64,000 nucleotides of DNA, taken from DASUPK01 sp963743575. Its GTDB lineage: Bacteria > Actinomycetota > Thermoleophilia > Solirubrobacterales > 70-9. Shown here piece by piece: positions 18,833 through 27,976 of this stretch. The position numbers were made by a program, and so were the translations under genes. How positions within the stretch are numbered: position 1 is the first letter of the stretch; each line of letters begins with the position of its first letter. The stretch spans positions 496,001-560,000 of the forward strand of contig CAVUQC010000007.1 of assembly GCA_963743575.1 (NCBI GenBank), written 5' to 3'. Under the pieces are notes generated by a model that saw only the letters and a list, made by a program, of their open reading frames with translations, was not told where the DNA came from and made no database searches.

Positions 18833-19420
18833 GTGGAACCCGCCGTCCCTCGAGCCGCCGCCACGGTGATCCTTCTGCGCCGCGGCGGCAAGCACGCCGA
18901 GCGCGGCCTGGAGATCCTGCTCGTGCAGCGGAACCCCGAGGCCCGCTTCATGCCCGGCGTCTGGGTCTTCCCCGGCGGCGCGGTCGACGCGGCCGACGGG
19001 GATGGCGAGGAGGCCCATCGCGCCGCGGGGGTCCGGGAGCTCGCCGAGGAGGCGGGCATCGAGCTGCCGGCCGAGGAGCTGGTCGCCTACTCCCGCTGGA
19101 TCACCCCTCGCGTGGTGCCGATTCGCTTCGACACGCGGTTCTACCTGGCGCTCGCCCCCGCCCACTCACCACCCGAGCCCGACGGCTCGGAGACGGTCGA
19201 CGCAGGCTGGTTCGCGCCACAGGAAGCGCTCGACCGCCATCACGCCGGAGAGCTGCCGCTCGTCTTCCCGACCATCAAGCACCTGGAGTCCCTCGTCGGA
19301 TTCGCTAATGCCGAGGAGGCCCTGGAGGCCGCTCGCCGCCGGGTCGTGAAGCCGGTCGAGCCGCGCGTCGAGGGTGAGGGCGACGAGCAGCGGATCGTTT
19401 TGCCCGACGAATTGCCCTGA
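18833..19420 (+). CDS. Nudix hydrolase
   Basis: A 195-residue Nudix-fold protein. The Nudix box is recognisable around GGAVDAADGD...RELAEEAG (residues about 43-70), with the REL-EE core that binds the catalytic metal. The longer body, with an aspartate/histidine-rich C-terminal half (PTIKHLESL), resembles NUDT19-like CoA or NDP-sugar hydrolases. The GTG at 18833 puts the start at the normal family N-terminus. The substrate is unknown. Confidence 0.88.
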   Translation: MEPAVPRAAATVILLRRGGKHAERGLEILLVQRNPEARFMPGVWVFPGGAVDAADGDGEEAHRAAGVRELAEEAGIELPAEELVAYSRWITPRVVPIRFDTRFYLALAPAHSPPEPDGSETVDAGWFAPQEALDRHHAGELPLVFPTIKHLESLVGFANAEEALEAARRRVVKPVEPRVEGEGDEQRIVLPDELP

Positions 19421-19434
19421 TTTATCTTTGCGGC

Positions 19435-20394
19435 ATGACGAATACCCTTCCCCCCGAGGTGCGCGACGCATTCGAGCGCTTCGTCACGTGCGAGCTCACC
19501 ACCGTCGACGCGTCCAAGCAGCCGATCACCTGGCCCGTGACCCCCTACTACCAGGAGGGCGGCCCGAGCATCGACATGACCACCGGCCTGGGCTACCCGA
19601 AGAAGGCCGACGACGCGCGCGCCCACCCGAGCGTCTCGCTGCTCTTCTCCGATCCGACCGGGTCTGGAATCAACAGCGGCCTCCGCGTGCTCGTCCAGGG
19701 GACGGCGACGATCGACGATGAGGATCTCAAGGCGAACGCGGCCCGCTACATCCGCGAATCGGGGGAGAAGCTGCCGGCGACGAAGAAGATGAATCCGCCG
19801 AAGCCGATCCGCCCAATGTTCAACTGGTACTACGCGCGCCTCTACATCAAGGTGCGCCCGGAGCGGGTGTTCGTCTGGCGCGATGGGAACGTCGCCGAGG
19901 AGCCTGAGATCCATGACGCGCACCTGGAGGAGGTCCGATCCGGGCACGTCGAGGAGCCGTCGGCGGATCACGGCAAGCTTCCGCAGGCTCCGCCGGCGTG
20001 GGACAGCCGAATGGACTTCCTGGCCGAACACGAGACCGGCGTGCTCAGCTGGATGGGGCCCGACGGGTTCCCGATCTCCGTTCGCGTGCCCTTCACCGCA
20101 GACGCACAGGCGAGTTCGATCTCGATCGATGCCGCTCCGGCCGGGCTGCCGGTTCTCGAGGGCCGCGCCTGCCTCACCGTCCACCAGCACTCCCCCGACT
20201 TCACATGGCAGCGCAACATGCAGGTTCGGGGCACTCTCGAGCCCGACGGAAACGGATGGCGCCTGGTGCCGCGCCGGATCGTGGGCGGATTCGAGCTCCC
20301 GCCCGGAAGGTTCACGCGTTTCCGCGACTTCATCAAGAAGGGGCCGGGCTTCTACCGGACCTACCGCCGGCGCCTGAAGGAGCGCTCGAGCTAG
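19435..20394 (+). CDS. Pyridoxamine 5'-phosphate oxidase-like (split-barrel flavin-binding) protein
   Basis: A 319-residue protein that seems to contain two split-barrel units in tandem: one from residue ~10 (VTCELTTVDASKQPITWPVTPYY) and one from ~195 (GVLSWMGPDGFPISVRVPF), each described here by a short core only. PPOX/flavin-reductase-like barrels bind FMN or F420 and reduce diverse substrates. It begins 14 bases after the Nudix gene and ends overlapping the convergent gene at 20391. Cofactor and substrate cannot be decided by eye. Confidence 0.75.
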   Translation: MTNTLPPEVRDAFERFVTCELTTVDASKQPITWPVTPYYQEGGPSIDMTTGLGYPKKADDARAHPSVSLLFSDPTGSGINSGLRVLVQGTATIDDEDLKANAARYIRESGEKLPATKKMNPPKPIRPMFNWYYARLYIKVRPERVFVWRDGNVAEEPEIHDAHLEEVRSGHVEEPSADHGKLPQAPPAWDSRMDFLAEHETGVLSWMGPDGFPISVRVPFTADAQASSISIDAAPAGLPVLEGRACLTVHQHSPDFTWQRNMQVRGTLEPDGNGWRLVPRRIVGGFELPPGRFTRFRDFIKKGPGFYRTYRRRLKERSS

Positions 20395-21077
20395 GAACCG
20401 GGCCTCGGCGGAAACGGCTCCAGGCCAGCGTTCCAGGGCCCGGGCTTGTAGATGTCCAGGTTGTTCTCCTCCATCTCACGATGGAGGCGGTCGAAGATGC
20501 CGCCGGCCGAGTGGAGCGTCTCCTTGAGCTCCTCCCTGGTCCGCTCACGAAGGCACCAATGGAAGAAGAGCTGCTGCTCGGTGATCCCGAAGTCGACCTC
20601 CGCCGGGATCCGGGTGATCCAGTCGATGAACCCGGGGCTGAAGAGCTCCCGCAGGGCCACCGGGTCGTGATCCTTCGGCACCGTTGCGATGAAGCGCTTG
20701 TTGAAGTCGATGCTCTCGAACTCGACCCGGCGCCGCGAGTGCTTGTCGACCATGTCGCCGGGCCTCCGCTCGATCGACTCGACGTCGAAGACTGGGACCA
20801 CGGTCGCGAGGTCGGGCATGTGCGCCTTGACGATCACCGCGCCAGGAACAATCGCTTTGCTGAGGAATCCCCCCTCCTCGTGCTCGTCGGCGTCGCAGGA
20901 GGCGCCGAAGAAACCGTCGCTGAGCTCGCCCGTGAGGCGGTTGGTGCCTCCCGGACAGAGGGCGACCGGGCCCTCTTTGGGGTTGATCCCGCCGATCGGC
21001 TCGTAGCGCAGCCCACGCTCCGTTGCCAGGCCGGAGACGATGCCGGCCCACTCCTCCGCGTCGGCCTTGTCGCTCAA
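20391..21077 (-). CDS. Hypothetical protein coupled to SCP2 gene
   Basis: I do not recognise this 228-residue protein. It has no signal peptide or membrane helix and has a central segment (FESIDFNKRFIATVPKD, then ELFSPGFIDWI) followed by a C-terminal helical tail ending in a Pro-rich stretch. It contains CPGGTNR and SCDADEH, but no cysteine-metal motif is convincing. Its ATG overlaps the stop of the SCP2 gene by four bases, so they are translated together and may act on the same lipid or sterol ligand. That role is inference. Confidence 0.7.
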   Translation of the reverse strand: MSDKADAEEWAGIVSGLATERGLRYEPIGGINPKEGPVALCPGGTNRLTGELSDGFFGASCDADEHEEGGFLSKAIVPGAVIVKAHMPDLATVVPVFDVESIERRPGDMVDKHSRRRVEFESIDFNKRFIATVPKDHDPVALRELFSPGFIDWITRIPAEVDFGITEQQLFFHWCLRERTREELKETLHSAGGIFDRLHREMEENNLDIYKPGPWNAGLEPFPPRPGS

Positions 21078-21493
21078 TCGATGTCGACCAGGTCGTCGCG
21101 CCCGTCGGCCTCGAGCTGGGCCTTGTAGCGCGGGTAGACCGGCTTGGTCAGGGGCACGAGCTTGAGGATCTTCGCGACCGGCCCGTTCGCCTTGATCTGG
21201 CCGCGGGCGAGCGCGGTGGTGACGTTCACCTTGCCGAGCCAGAAGCGGTGCGCGGTGTCGGCCTCCATGCTCATCACGACCTCGGGCTCCATGTCGGTCT
21301 CGCCGAAGTCGACGTCGGCCGGCCCGTCCTCCTGGAGCCGCAGCGTGATCCTCGAATCCGGCTCGCGATACTCGTATTGGAGGATGGTGTTGGCCTTCCT
21401 AAATTTCGGTCCCAGCTCCGGGTCCTCGGCGATCCCGGCGAAGAGCTTGCCGATTGTGTCGTAGACCTCCTGGGCGTCGTTGAAATACGGCAT
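21074..21493 (-). CDS. SCP2 sterol-carrier domain protein
   Basis: A 139-residue stand-alone SCP2-fold protein. The family pattern shows in FRKANTILQYEYREPDS at about residue 30, then the central GETDMEPEVVMSM and the C-terminal ALARGQIKANGPVAKILKL helix that closes the lipid tunnel. SCP2 proteins bind fatty acyl chains or sterols in the cytoplasm. Placement just downstream of six Mce proteins suggests a role in handling imported lipid. The ATG at 21493 removes an upstream in-frame extension that overlaps the structured repeat. Confidence 0.85.
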   Translation of the reverse strand: MPYFNDAQEVYDTIGKLFAGIAEDPELGPKFRKANTILQYEYREPDSRITLRLQEDGPADVDFGETDMEPEVVMSMEADTAHRFWLGKVNVTTALARGQIKANGPVAKILKLVPLTKPVYPRYKAQLEADGRDDLVDID

Positions 21494-21515
21494 GTAGGTC
21501 GATCCTATTCTCGGG

Positions 21516-21613
21516 ACGGCTTCGCCATCAGGTCGCGGCCACAAGCGGCCGCCCACCGTAAGTCGCGTCGGGCTACGCCCTCCCGCTCCGAAGTGGCGCG
21601 GCCTGGTGGCCGC
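21516..21613 (-). repeat. Structured ~98-nt repeat, copy B
   Basis: Minus-strand copy of the repeat at 13534-13630, beginning on the base after the TAA stop of the last mce gene and ending 22 bases before the SCP2 start. All five hairpins can form, with one mismatch in the second (CGCGCC against GGAGCG) and one inserted G after it. It sits in the leader of the SCP2 transcript as well as in the tail of the mce transcript, so it could act at either end. Confidence 0.8.
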
Positions 21614-23296
21614 TTATTGATCAGGGAAAACCTGGGGGATCTTGCCGCCGCCGAACAGCGAGGGGAAGTTCGGGGCGATCGTGCACGGCGCGTAAGCCGA
21701 TGGGCCGCCCGGAGGCAGCGGGTTCGCGTTCACGTCGGAGTTCGGCGCGACGAAATTGGGCGAGGTCGGGCTGACGATCGAAGAGAGCGGGAACTGGCCG
21801 CTTTCCGACGCCGGCGCACCGCCGGGTGCCGGCGTATTCCCCTGCGGGACCTGCAGCACCGGCTGGCCGCCGAAGGTGTTGTTGCAGTCGTGGCTCGGGA
21901 AGATCTCGCCCTGGCTGCTGGAGTACTGGTTGCCGATCGCGAACGGCTGCAGGTAGCCGTTGCCGCGATTGGTGGGCAGGCGGGTCGGATAGATCGAGAG
22001 CGATTCGGGGGTCAACATCAACATTTGCCTCGAGATGTGAAGGGGTGCGCTCTGGCCCGGCTCGGTCGGCAGGTACCCGGACGTGGCGCTCGGGATGTTC
22101 CCGAGGAAGTCGGTGACCACCGGGGACTGATAGTCGAGCCAGCGGACCAGCGGGTTGAAGTTCGAAAGGAACGGATCGAGTCCGTCCATCACCGGACGCA
22201 GCTCGCGCAGGAAGCTGCTCAGCGACGGTAGCCCGGTCGCCGAGGCCTTGACCAGCGGATCGAGGTTTTGGAAGAGCTTGTGTGCCTTCGGGGTCAGATG
22301 GCGGACGTCGCGCAGAGTCGGGCTCAGGTCGCGGGCCACCGGCCTCAGGTCGTGGAACACCGGCCTCGCGTCCACGGCGAAGGTCCTCAGCCGGTCGAGC
22401 GTGAGCCGGCTCTCGTTCTCGAAGGTCGGGAAGATCTTGAATGTGTCGGAGAGCGCCCGGCTCTGCGAGGCGAGCGCGCCGAAGGTCCGGTTGGCTCCCA
22501 CGACCGCCCCGGCCAATGCCTGGTCGTGCGCCGTGAGCGCGCCGAAGACGTCGCCGGTGTCGTGAACGAGCGTCCGGAGTGACTGCTCCTGGCTGCGCAG
22601 CGTGCCGAGCACGTCGCTGGCATCCGAGGCGAACGGGCCCAGGTTCCCGAACGCATCGTTAAGATCGAGCCCGCGGCCGTTGACCGCCAAGGCGGAATTC
22701 TGCATCCAGGACTGGAACGCCTCGCGGGTCGGCCTGTCGAAGCCCTGGAAGATCTCGTCGATCTGGGTCTCGTTCTGGACCTGCGTCTGCGCCAGGTGGC
22801 CTCCCTCCGGGATCGGGTGGGGAGCGTCGCCGCCGGAGACCTGCCCGACGTCGATCGAGCTCGACTGAGCCTGCGCGCCACTCGCGGTCTGGCCGGGCTG
22901 CACCTGGCTCCCGCTGGTGAGCTCGATGTAGGTCTCTCCCAGCAGGGTCTTCTGGCGGAGGATCGCCCTCGCGTCCGAGGAAATCGGCGCGTACTGGGGA
23001 TCGATCTCGATCGTCGCCTGAGTCGTGTTGCAGACGGTCGGATCGGTGTGACACTCGCTCTCCGGCGCCAGGCCGATGTCCTTGACCTTCCCCACTGAGA
23101 CACCGCCGATCCGAACGTCGGCCTCCTTCTGCAGGGTGATCGCCTCGGGGAAGTCGGCGGTGAACCGGTAGCTCGCGGGCTTGAACGGCACCGGGCCGCC
23201 GAAGGTCACCCAGAGGAAGAGCAGCAGACCGAAGCAGGACAGCGTGAAGCCGACCGCGACCAGGATCCGCCCTACCGAGGGAGCCTGCTTGGCCAC
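21614..23296 (-). CDS. Mce/MlaD family protein, sixth of cluster (MceF position)
   Basis: A 560-residue Mce protein: N-terminal membrane anchor (residues ~11-30), one MlaD beta-barrel domain (about residues 40-120, with the VRIGGVSVGKVKDI core), then a long alpha-helical stretch and a low-complexity Pro/Gly/Ser-rich C-terminus. Mce proteins form tunnels that carry lipids across the cell envelope. It is last in the six-gene run, with a 25-base gap after the preceding gene, and its TAA is directly followed by the structured repeat. Confidence 0.9.
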   Translation of the reverse strand: MAKQAPSVGRILVAVGFTLSCFGLLLFLWVTFGGPVPFKPASYRFTADFPEAITLQKEADVRIGGVSVGKVKDIGLAPESECHTDPTVCNTTQATIEIDPQYAPISSDARAILRQKTLLGETYIELTSGSQVQPGQTASGAQAQSSSIDVGQVSGGDAPHPIPEGGHLAQTQVQNETQIDEIFQGFDRPTREAFQSWMQNSALAVNGRGLDLNDAFGNLGPFASDASDVLGTLRSQEQSLRTLVHDTGDVFGALTAHDQALAGAVVGANRTFGALASQSRALSDTFKIFPTFENESRLTLDRLRTFAVDARPVFHDLRPVARDLSPTLRDVRHLTPKAHKLFQNLDPLVKASATGLPSLSSFLRELRPVMDGLDPFLSNFNPLVRWLDYQSPVVTDFLGNIPSATSGYLPTEPGQSAPLHISRQMLMLTPESLSIYPTRLPTNRGNGYLQPFAIGNQYSSSQGEIFPSHDCNNTFGGQPVLQVPQGNTPAPGGAPASESGQFPLSSIVSPTSPNFVAPNSDVNANPLPPGGPSAYAPCTIAPNFPSLFGGGKIPQVFPDQ

Positions 23297-23321
23297 TAGA
23301 TCACTTCTCCGTTGGTCCGGG

Positions 23322-24647
23322 TCATGGTGGGCACACCGTTCCGAGCAGCTGTCCGAACCCGGTGACGACCGGTGCGGCCGGGCTCGAGGCGAGGATCGAC
23401 TTGACCGTGTTGCAGGTCGCGAGCAGGAAGACGTGGCGGTAGGCGCCGTGGGCGTCCTGTGAGCTGAACGTGCTGTTGCCGACGTGGGCCAGCCAGCCCA
23501 GCCAGTAGAGATAGCCCTCGTCGCGGCCGGGCGTGCCGGGCGCCTCGGCGCCGTTCGGGTTGTAGGCCGCCATGTTGAAGAGCTCGTTGAGCTTCGAGCC
23601 CACGGTGGTCAGGCGCGGCGTCGCGTGGACCAGGTTCTTGGCCGCCGGCCGGATGTCGCGAACCGGCTGGCGGGCGTTGACAACGAACGGGCGGATCTCC
23701 TGCTTCACGGGGGCATAGGTGTTTTTCGCGAGGCTGGCGAGCGAGTCGTTGACCGGCTTCAGCTTGCGGGCGAAGGGCCGCAGGCTGTTCACCGCGGGGC
23801 CGAGGATCGTGGCGAGCTGGTCGGTCTTGGCAAGCGCGACCCGGGTGGTCCGCAGGGTCGGGCCGAGCAGCCCGACGGATCGCTGGACGTCGGGCGATTG
23901 ACTGGCGATCGCGCCCAGAGCCTGGTTGGAGGCCGAGACGAGCTGCTCGATGCCCTGTCCGTCCTGGCCGACACGGCCCCAGAGGATGTTCATGTTGTGG
24001 ATCAGGGTCGCGAGGTTCGCCTTGCGCTTCGCGACCTCCGTGTTGACGCGTGCCAGGCCGCGGTTGATCGGCCCGAGGCTGCCGAACAGCTTGCCGAGGT
24101 CCTTGCCGCGCCCGTTCAGCCCCTGGCCGCCCTGGGTGAGGAGCAGCCTCAGGTACGCCCTGGTGTCGCCGTCGAGCGCGGAGAGGATCTGGTCGACGTT
24201 CGTGTCGGGAGCGGTGTTGGCGACCGGGATCTCAGCACCGTTCTGGAACTCGTCGTTGTTGGAGTTGGGGTCGTAGTTCGTGCCCGGGTCAAGCTCCAGG
24301 AACATGTCCTTCAGGCCCGTCTTCGGCCTGAGCAGGATCGTCGCGTTCTTGTAGATCGGGAGGAACTTGCGGTCGATGGCCATGGTCACGACCGCGTGAC
24401 CGTTCTCGTAGTCGACGGCGTTGATGTCGCCGACGCGCACCCCGGCCACTCGGACGGTCTGGCCCTGGCCGGGCGTCACGGCCTGCGCGGTCGACAGGTC
24501 GGCCTTCAGCTCGAAGGGCTTGTCCTCGAGGATCGGGATCCGCAGCCGCTGGTTCTGGACGATGATGTAGGTCGCGAGCAGGCCGACGGTCAGGAGGCCG
24601 AGGATCGCCAGGAAGTCGCGCAGGTGGTCTCGGATCGCCTTGCGCAT
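23322..24647 (-). CDS. Mce/MlaD family protein, fifth of cluster (MceE position)
   Basis: A 441-residue protein with a membrane anchor at residues ~10-29, an MlaD domain (VRVAGVRVGDINAVDYENG is its core) and a helical tail full of hydrophobic heptads up to ~330. The start ATG (24647) shares its first base with the stop of the preceding gene (TGATG), so translation is coupled. Unlike many MceE proteins of mycobacteria, no lipobox cysteine is seen at the N-terminus. Confidence 0.9.
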   Translation of the reverse strand: MRKAIRDHLRDFLAILGLLTVGLLATYIIVQNQRLRIPILEDKPFELKADLSTAQAVTPGQGQTVRVAGVRVGDINAVDYENGHAVVTMAIDRKFLPIYKNATILLRPKTGLKDMFLELDPGTNYDPNSNNDEFQNGAEIPVANTAPDTNVDQILSALDGDTRAYLRLLLTQGGQGLNGRGKDLGKLFGSLGPINRGLARVNTEVAKRKANLATLIHNMNILWGRVGQDGQGIEQLVSASNQALGAIASQSPDVQRSVGLLGPTLRTTRVALAKTDQLATILGPAVNSLRPFARKLKPVNDSLASLAKNTYAPVKQEIRPFVVNARQPVRDIRPAAKNLVHATPRLTTVGSKLNELFNMAAYNPNGAEAPGTPGRDEGYLYWLGWLAHVGNSTFSSQDAHGAYRHVFLLATCNTVKSILASSPAAPVVTGFGQLLGTVCPP

Positions 24648-26314
24648 CAGCCGTTCGCCCCCTTCGGCAGGGTCGGTGCCTTGATCCCATTGGCCCGCTG
24701 GAACGCGGTCCAATCCTGCTCCCAACCGGAGAACTGCTTCAGGACGGTGTCGAGCAGCTGCTTCGCCGCGGTGTCTTTGCCGGCCGCCTTGAGCTGCTTC
24801 ACGTTGGTGAGCTGCGAGAGGATGTCGGCGTAGCGAGAGGTGAGCGCAGTCTCGCGCGGGGTCGCCGACACTGGGCTCTTGTCGGTGGCCTTCGAGGCTG
24901 GCGCTGGACCGATCTCGCTGCGGAGATCCGGCGGATCCTGCGTCTCACACGGCACGTCCGGGCGGAACGGAGTCTTGGCCGAGGACTGCTTGGCCGGCTG
25001 AGAGCCCAGGAAGCCGAAGGGCGTCACACCGGTGAGCGGCGCGGCCGCGTCGGGGGTGCTGAACGGCGCGATGCTGTTCCCGCCGCCGCCGCCGAGCACG
25101 CGGAACTCCTGCCCGTTGGCGTCGCCCGAGCGGCTCTCCCCTGCTACGCCGCTCAGCCCGTAGGCGGTCTCCTGGAAGACGGTCCCCGCCGCCGGATCGC
25201 TGTCCGCGTTCGGGATCCTGGTGTTGCTCCAGGGGATGACTACGTTGTTGAAGCATGAGGACAGCGCTCTGACCTGCTCCAGGAACGGCAGCGAGTCGTT
25301 GCTGAGCGCGGCGAGGTCCGGCACGGTCGGGCGCAGGTCCTCGACGAGGCCGCGCAGCTCCCTCTCCGAGATCAGCTGGCGCAGCTGACCGATCCACGGA
25401 TTCGCGTAGTCGAGCGCCGAGTTGGCCGACTTCACGCCGGGCAGGGCCTCGCGCGCGAACGCGCGGAGCGCCGGGAAGTCCTGGTTGAGCTTGAAGAGCG
25501 CGGGGCGCCCCACGGCGAGCGCCCTGGGAAGCTCGACGATCGCGTCGCGGAGCGAGGCCTGGTGCGCGGCGAAGTCGCCGCTGACCGTGTTGAAGTTGGT
25601 GATCAGACCCTGGAGGTCGGAGCTGTTCGCGTTCAGCTCCCGGGCGACGACGTCGAGGTTGGAGACGAAGCCGGCCAGGTCTCCGGGCTGGGTGCCGAGC
25701 AGCGCCTGGTTCACCTGGGAGGTGTACTCGTACGCCGGCGGCGAGGTCCGGAACGACTCCTGGAGGCCCTTGGCGCCGCCGTACTTGTCGAGCGCTCCGC
25801 CGAACTCCTTGAGGAAAACCTGGAGGTCCTCCCGCACCGGGGCCTGCAGGGAGGTCAGTACCTGGTCGAACTGGACGGAGCTCGAGGTCTGGGTCTCCGG
25901 GATCATGGACCCGCTGCTGAGCTCCGGAGCGCCCGGGCTGCCGGGGTGGAGATCGACGAACAGGTTGCCCTCCAGGAAGAGGCGAGGCCGCAGCTGGAGC
26001 GTCGCGTCCTGGCGGATCGGCAGGGCGGTGTCCTTCAGGTCCATCGTGACGATCGAGGCGTCCTGGCCCTTGCCGTTTGCGTCGGTCAGGTGCTGGACGT
26101 CGCTGACCTCGCCGACGTCCACGCCGGAGATCCGCACCGGGCTCTTGGCGCGGATGTTCTGGGCGTCGCCGACGACCGCCTTCAACTGGTAGCCGTGTCC
26201 GGCGAACGGGATCGACTTCGTGAAGGCGAGATAGAACCCGATCAGCGTGAGCACGACCGCGATCAGCCCGATCTGCGGGTTGGAGAGGCGGCGGCTTTGG
26301 TTAGGGCGGTTCAT
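24647..26314 (-). CDS. Mce/MlaD family protein, fourth of cluster (MceD position)
   Basis: A 555-residue Mce protein with an N-terminal anchor (residues ~13-31), one MlaD domain (VRISGVDVGEVSDVQHL core), long helical region, and an extended Pro/Lys/Thr-rich C-terminal part that ends in a helical tail. The start overlaps the stop of the upstream gene by four bases. It is one subunit of the presumed hexameric Mce lipid channel. Confidence 0.9.
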   Translation of the reverse strand: MNRPNQSRRLSNPQIGLIAVVLTLIGFYLAFTKSIPFAGHGYQLKAVVGDAQNIRAKSPVRISGVDVGEVSDVQHLTDANGKGQDASIVTMDLKDTALPIRQDATLQLRPRLFLEGNLFVDLHPGSPGAPELSSGSMIPETQTSSSVQFDQVLTSLQAPVREDLQVFLKEFGGALDKYGGAKGLQESFRTSPPAYEYTSQVNQALLGTQPGDLAGFVSNLDVVARELNANSSDLQGLITNFNTVSGDFAAHQASLRDAIVELPRALAVGRPALFKLNQDFPALRAFAREALPGVKSANSALDYANPWIGQLRQLISERELRGLVEDLRPTVPDLAALSNDSLPFLEQVRALSSCFNNVVIPWSNTRIPNADSDPAAGTVFQETAYGLSGVAGESRSGDANGQEFRVLGGGGGNSIAPFSTPDAAAPLTGVTPFGFLGSQPAKQSSAKTPFRPDVPCETQDPPDLRSEIGPAPASKATDKSPVSATPRETALTSRYADILSQLTNVKQLKAAGKDTAAKQLLDTVLKQFSGWEQDWTAFQRANGIKAPTLPKGANG

Positions 26315-27942
26315 GGGTTCTCAGGGGGGTTGTTGGCCGAGTCCCAGAAGATGCGCTTGCCGTCCTGGGTGAGGAAGAGGTCGTCCTTCCCGAGTGGCGG
26401 GACGCCACCGGCCTGGGTGACGTTCGAGGGGCCGAAGGTCGGGTTGTTGGCACTCTGGCCGGGGATCAGCGACTCGCCGAGCGGATAGCCGGTCTGCCCC
26501 GACTGGCAGTTCGGCTTGCCGTCCGTGGTCGTCGGCCCATAGGGATTGCCGTGCAGGATCGGGATCCCGTCGTGGGCGTCGGGGGCGCTGTTCAGCGGGC
26601 TGAAGACCCCCTGGTCGCTCGGGGAGGTCAGCGAGCCGCTCGAGAAGCGGCCGTCACCCTGGCCACCGGAGTAGTTGTCCATCGGATTGCGCGGCAGGTG
26701 GGCCGGGTCGGTCGACCCCGCGATCGCCGGCCCGATCACCCGCTCCGAATAGCCAAACGGTGTCGGCAGCGAGAAGTGGCTCGTCAGGTAGGTCGTCCAG
26801 TAGGTGAAGTAGTTGCAGACCGTCTGTGCCGGGACGATCTTCTGGCCGGCGTCCTGGACCAGGTTGAAGGTGTCCCCGAGGCGGGTGAGGCTGGTCAGCG
26901 TCGACGGGTCCGCGACCAGGTCGTTCAGGTTGGACATCACGTCGCCCAGGTCGTTGTTCATCTGGACGGTACGGGGCAGAACCTTCGATCCGAGCAATAC
27001 GGTCTGGTTCAGCTCCGGCAGCGCGGCGCGCAGGTCGCTGACGCCAGGCCGCAGCAGGCGCGAGAACTCGGCGAAGTCCGCGAGGAAGGGACGCTGCGGC
27101 GGCAGGTCGCGGATGCCCGCCTCGAGCGCGGGCGGACCGCCGGAGATCGTGTCGCGCAGGGCCTCCGAGTCGGAGGAGATCGCCCCGAACGCGATCGCGC
27201 CGTTGGTGAACTGCTGAGCGTTGTCGACGGCGACGGGGGCGACGATGCGGGCCGTGTCGGCGAGCTCCGGGAAGAAGCGGACGAGCTGGGTGGCCGGATC
27301 CGCGAGGGCGCCGGAGACTGGCTTCAGGTTGGCGAATAGCGGGTTGAGGGCGCCGATGGCCTCGTTCAGAGAGGCACCCCGGGCCGCGAATGCGTCGCCG
27401 AACCCCTGCAGCACGCGCTGGCTGTTCGCTCGGGTGGCGGTGTCGAAGGTGTTGTAGACGTCGTCGAACTCGACCTGCTGGCTCGACTGGGACAGCGGCA
27501 GGGTCGCCCCCGCAGGCAGGCCGCTCTCGCTGGTGCCGCGATCGATCTCGAGGTACTTGAGGCCGAACGACGACCGGTAGCGAATCCGGATCGTGGAATC
27601 GGCCGGGAGCGGGTCGGCGCTCTTGTCCAGCTTCAGGTTGAGCCTGGCGACCGTGGAGGCGCTCGATCCGTCTGCGCTCTGACAGCCGCTGTTCTGCGGC
27701 GCCTGCACGGTGTCGATCGACTCGACGACGCCCACCCGGTTGCCGCCGATCCGGACCTCGTTGTTGGGCCCGAGCCTGGCGGCGTCGCAGATCTCCGCGG
27801 AGACCCGGTAGGTGGGCACGAAGGGCAGACCGTTGTTGGCGTTGTAGGCGAGGAAGACGGCGACGATCACGATCAGCGTCGTGATGGCGCCGACCATGGT
27901 CGGCGAGGCCGCCAGCGATCCCACGCGCGCGCGGCCGTTCAT
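26311..27942 (-). CDS. Mce/MlaD family protein, third of cluster (MceC position)
   Basis: A 543-residue Mce protein. The anchor is at residues ~17-34, and the MlaD domain is recognisable from VRIGGNRVGVVESID. The helical region extends to about residue 390 and is followed by a Gly/Pro/Ser-rich exported tail with GVPPLGKDDLFL near the end. It begins 34 bases after the preceding mce gene and overlaps the following one by four bases. Confidence 0.9.
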   Translation of the reverse strand: MNGRARVGSLAASPTMVGAITTLIVIVAVFLAYNANNGLPFVPTYRVSAEICDAARLGPNNEVRIGGNRVGVVESIDTVQAPQNSGCQSADGSSASTVARLNLKLDKSADPLPADSTIRIRYRSSFGLKYLEIDRGTSESGLPAGATLPLSQSSQQVEFDDVYNTFDTATRANSQRVLQGFGDAFAARGASLNEAIGALNPLFANLKPVSGALADPATQLVRFFPELADTARIVAPVAVDNAQQFTNGAIAFGAISSDSEALRDTISGGPPALEAGIRDLPPQRPFLADFAEFSRLLRPGVSDLRAALPELNQTVLLGSKVLPRTVQMNNDLGDVMSNLNDLVADPSTLTSLTRLGDTFNLVQDAGQKIVPAQTVCNYFTYWTTYLTSHFSLPTPFGYSERVIGPAIAGSTDPAHLPRNPMDNYSGGQGDGRFSSGSLTSPSDQGVFSPLNSAPDAHDGIPILHGNPYGPTTTDGKPNCQSGQTGYPLGESLIPGQSANNPTFGPSNVTQAGGVPPLGKDDLFLTQDGKRIFWDSANNPPENP

Positions 27943-27976
27943 CGTCCGTGCTCCCTATATGTAGGGGTGGTCATGG

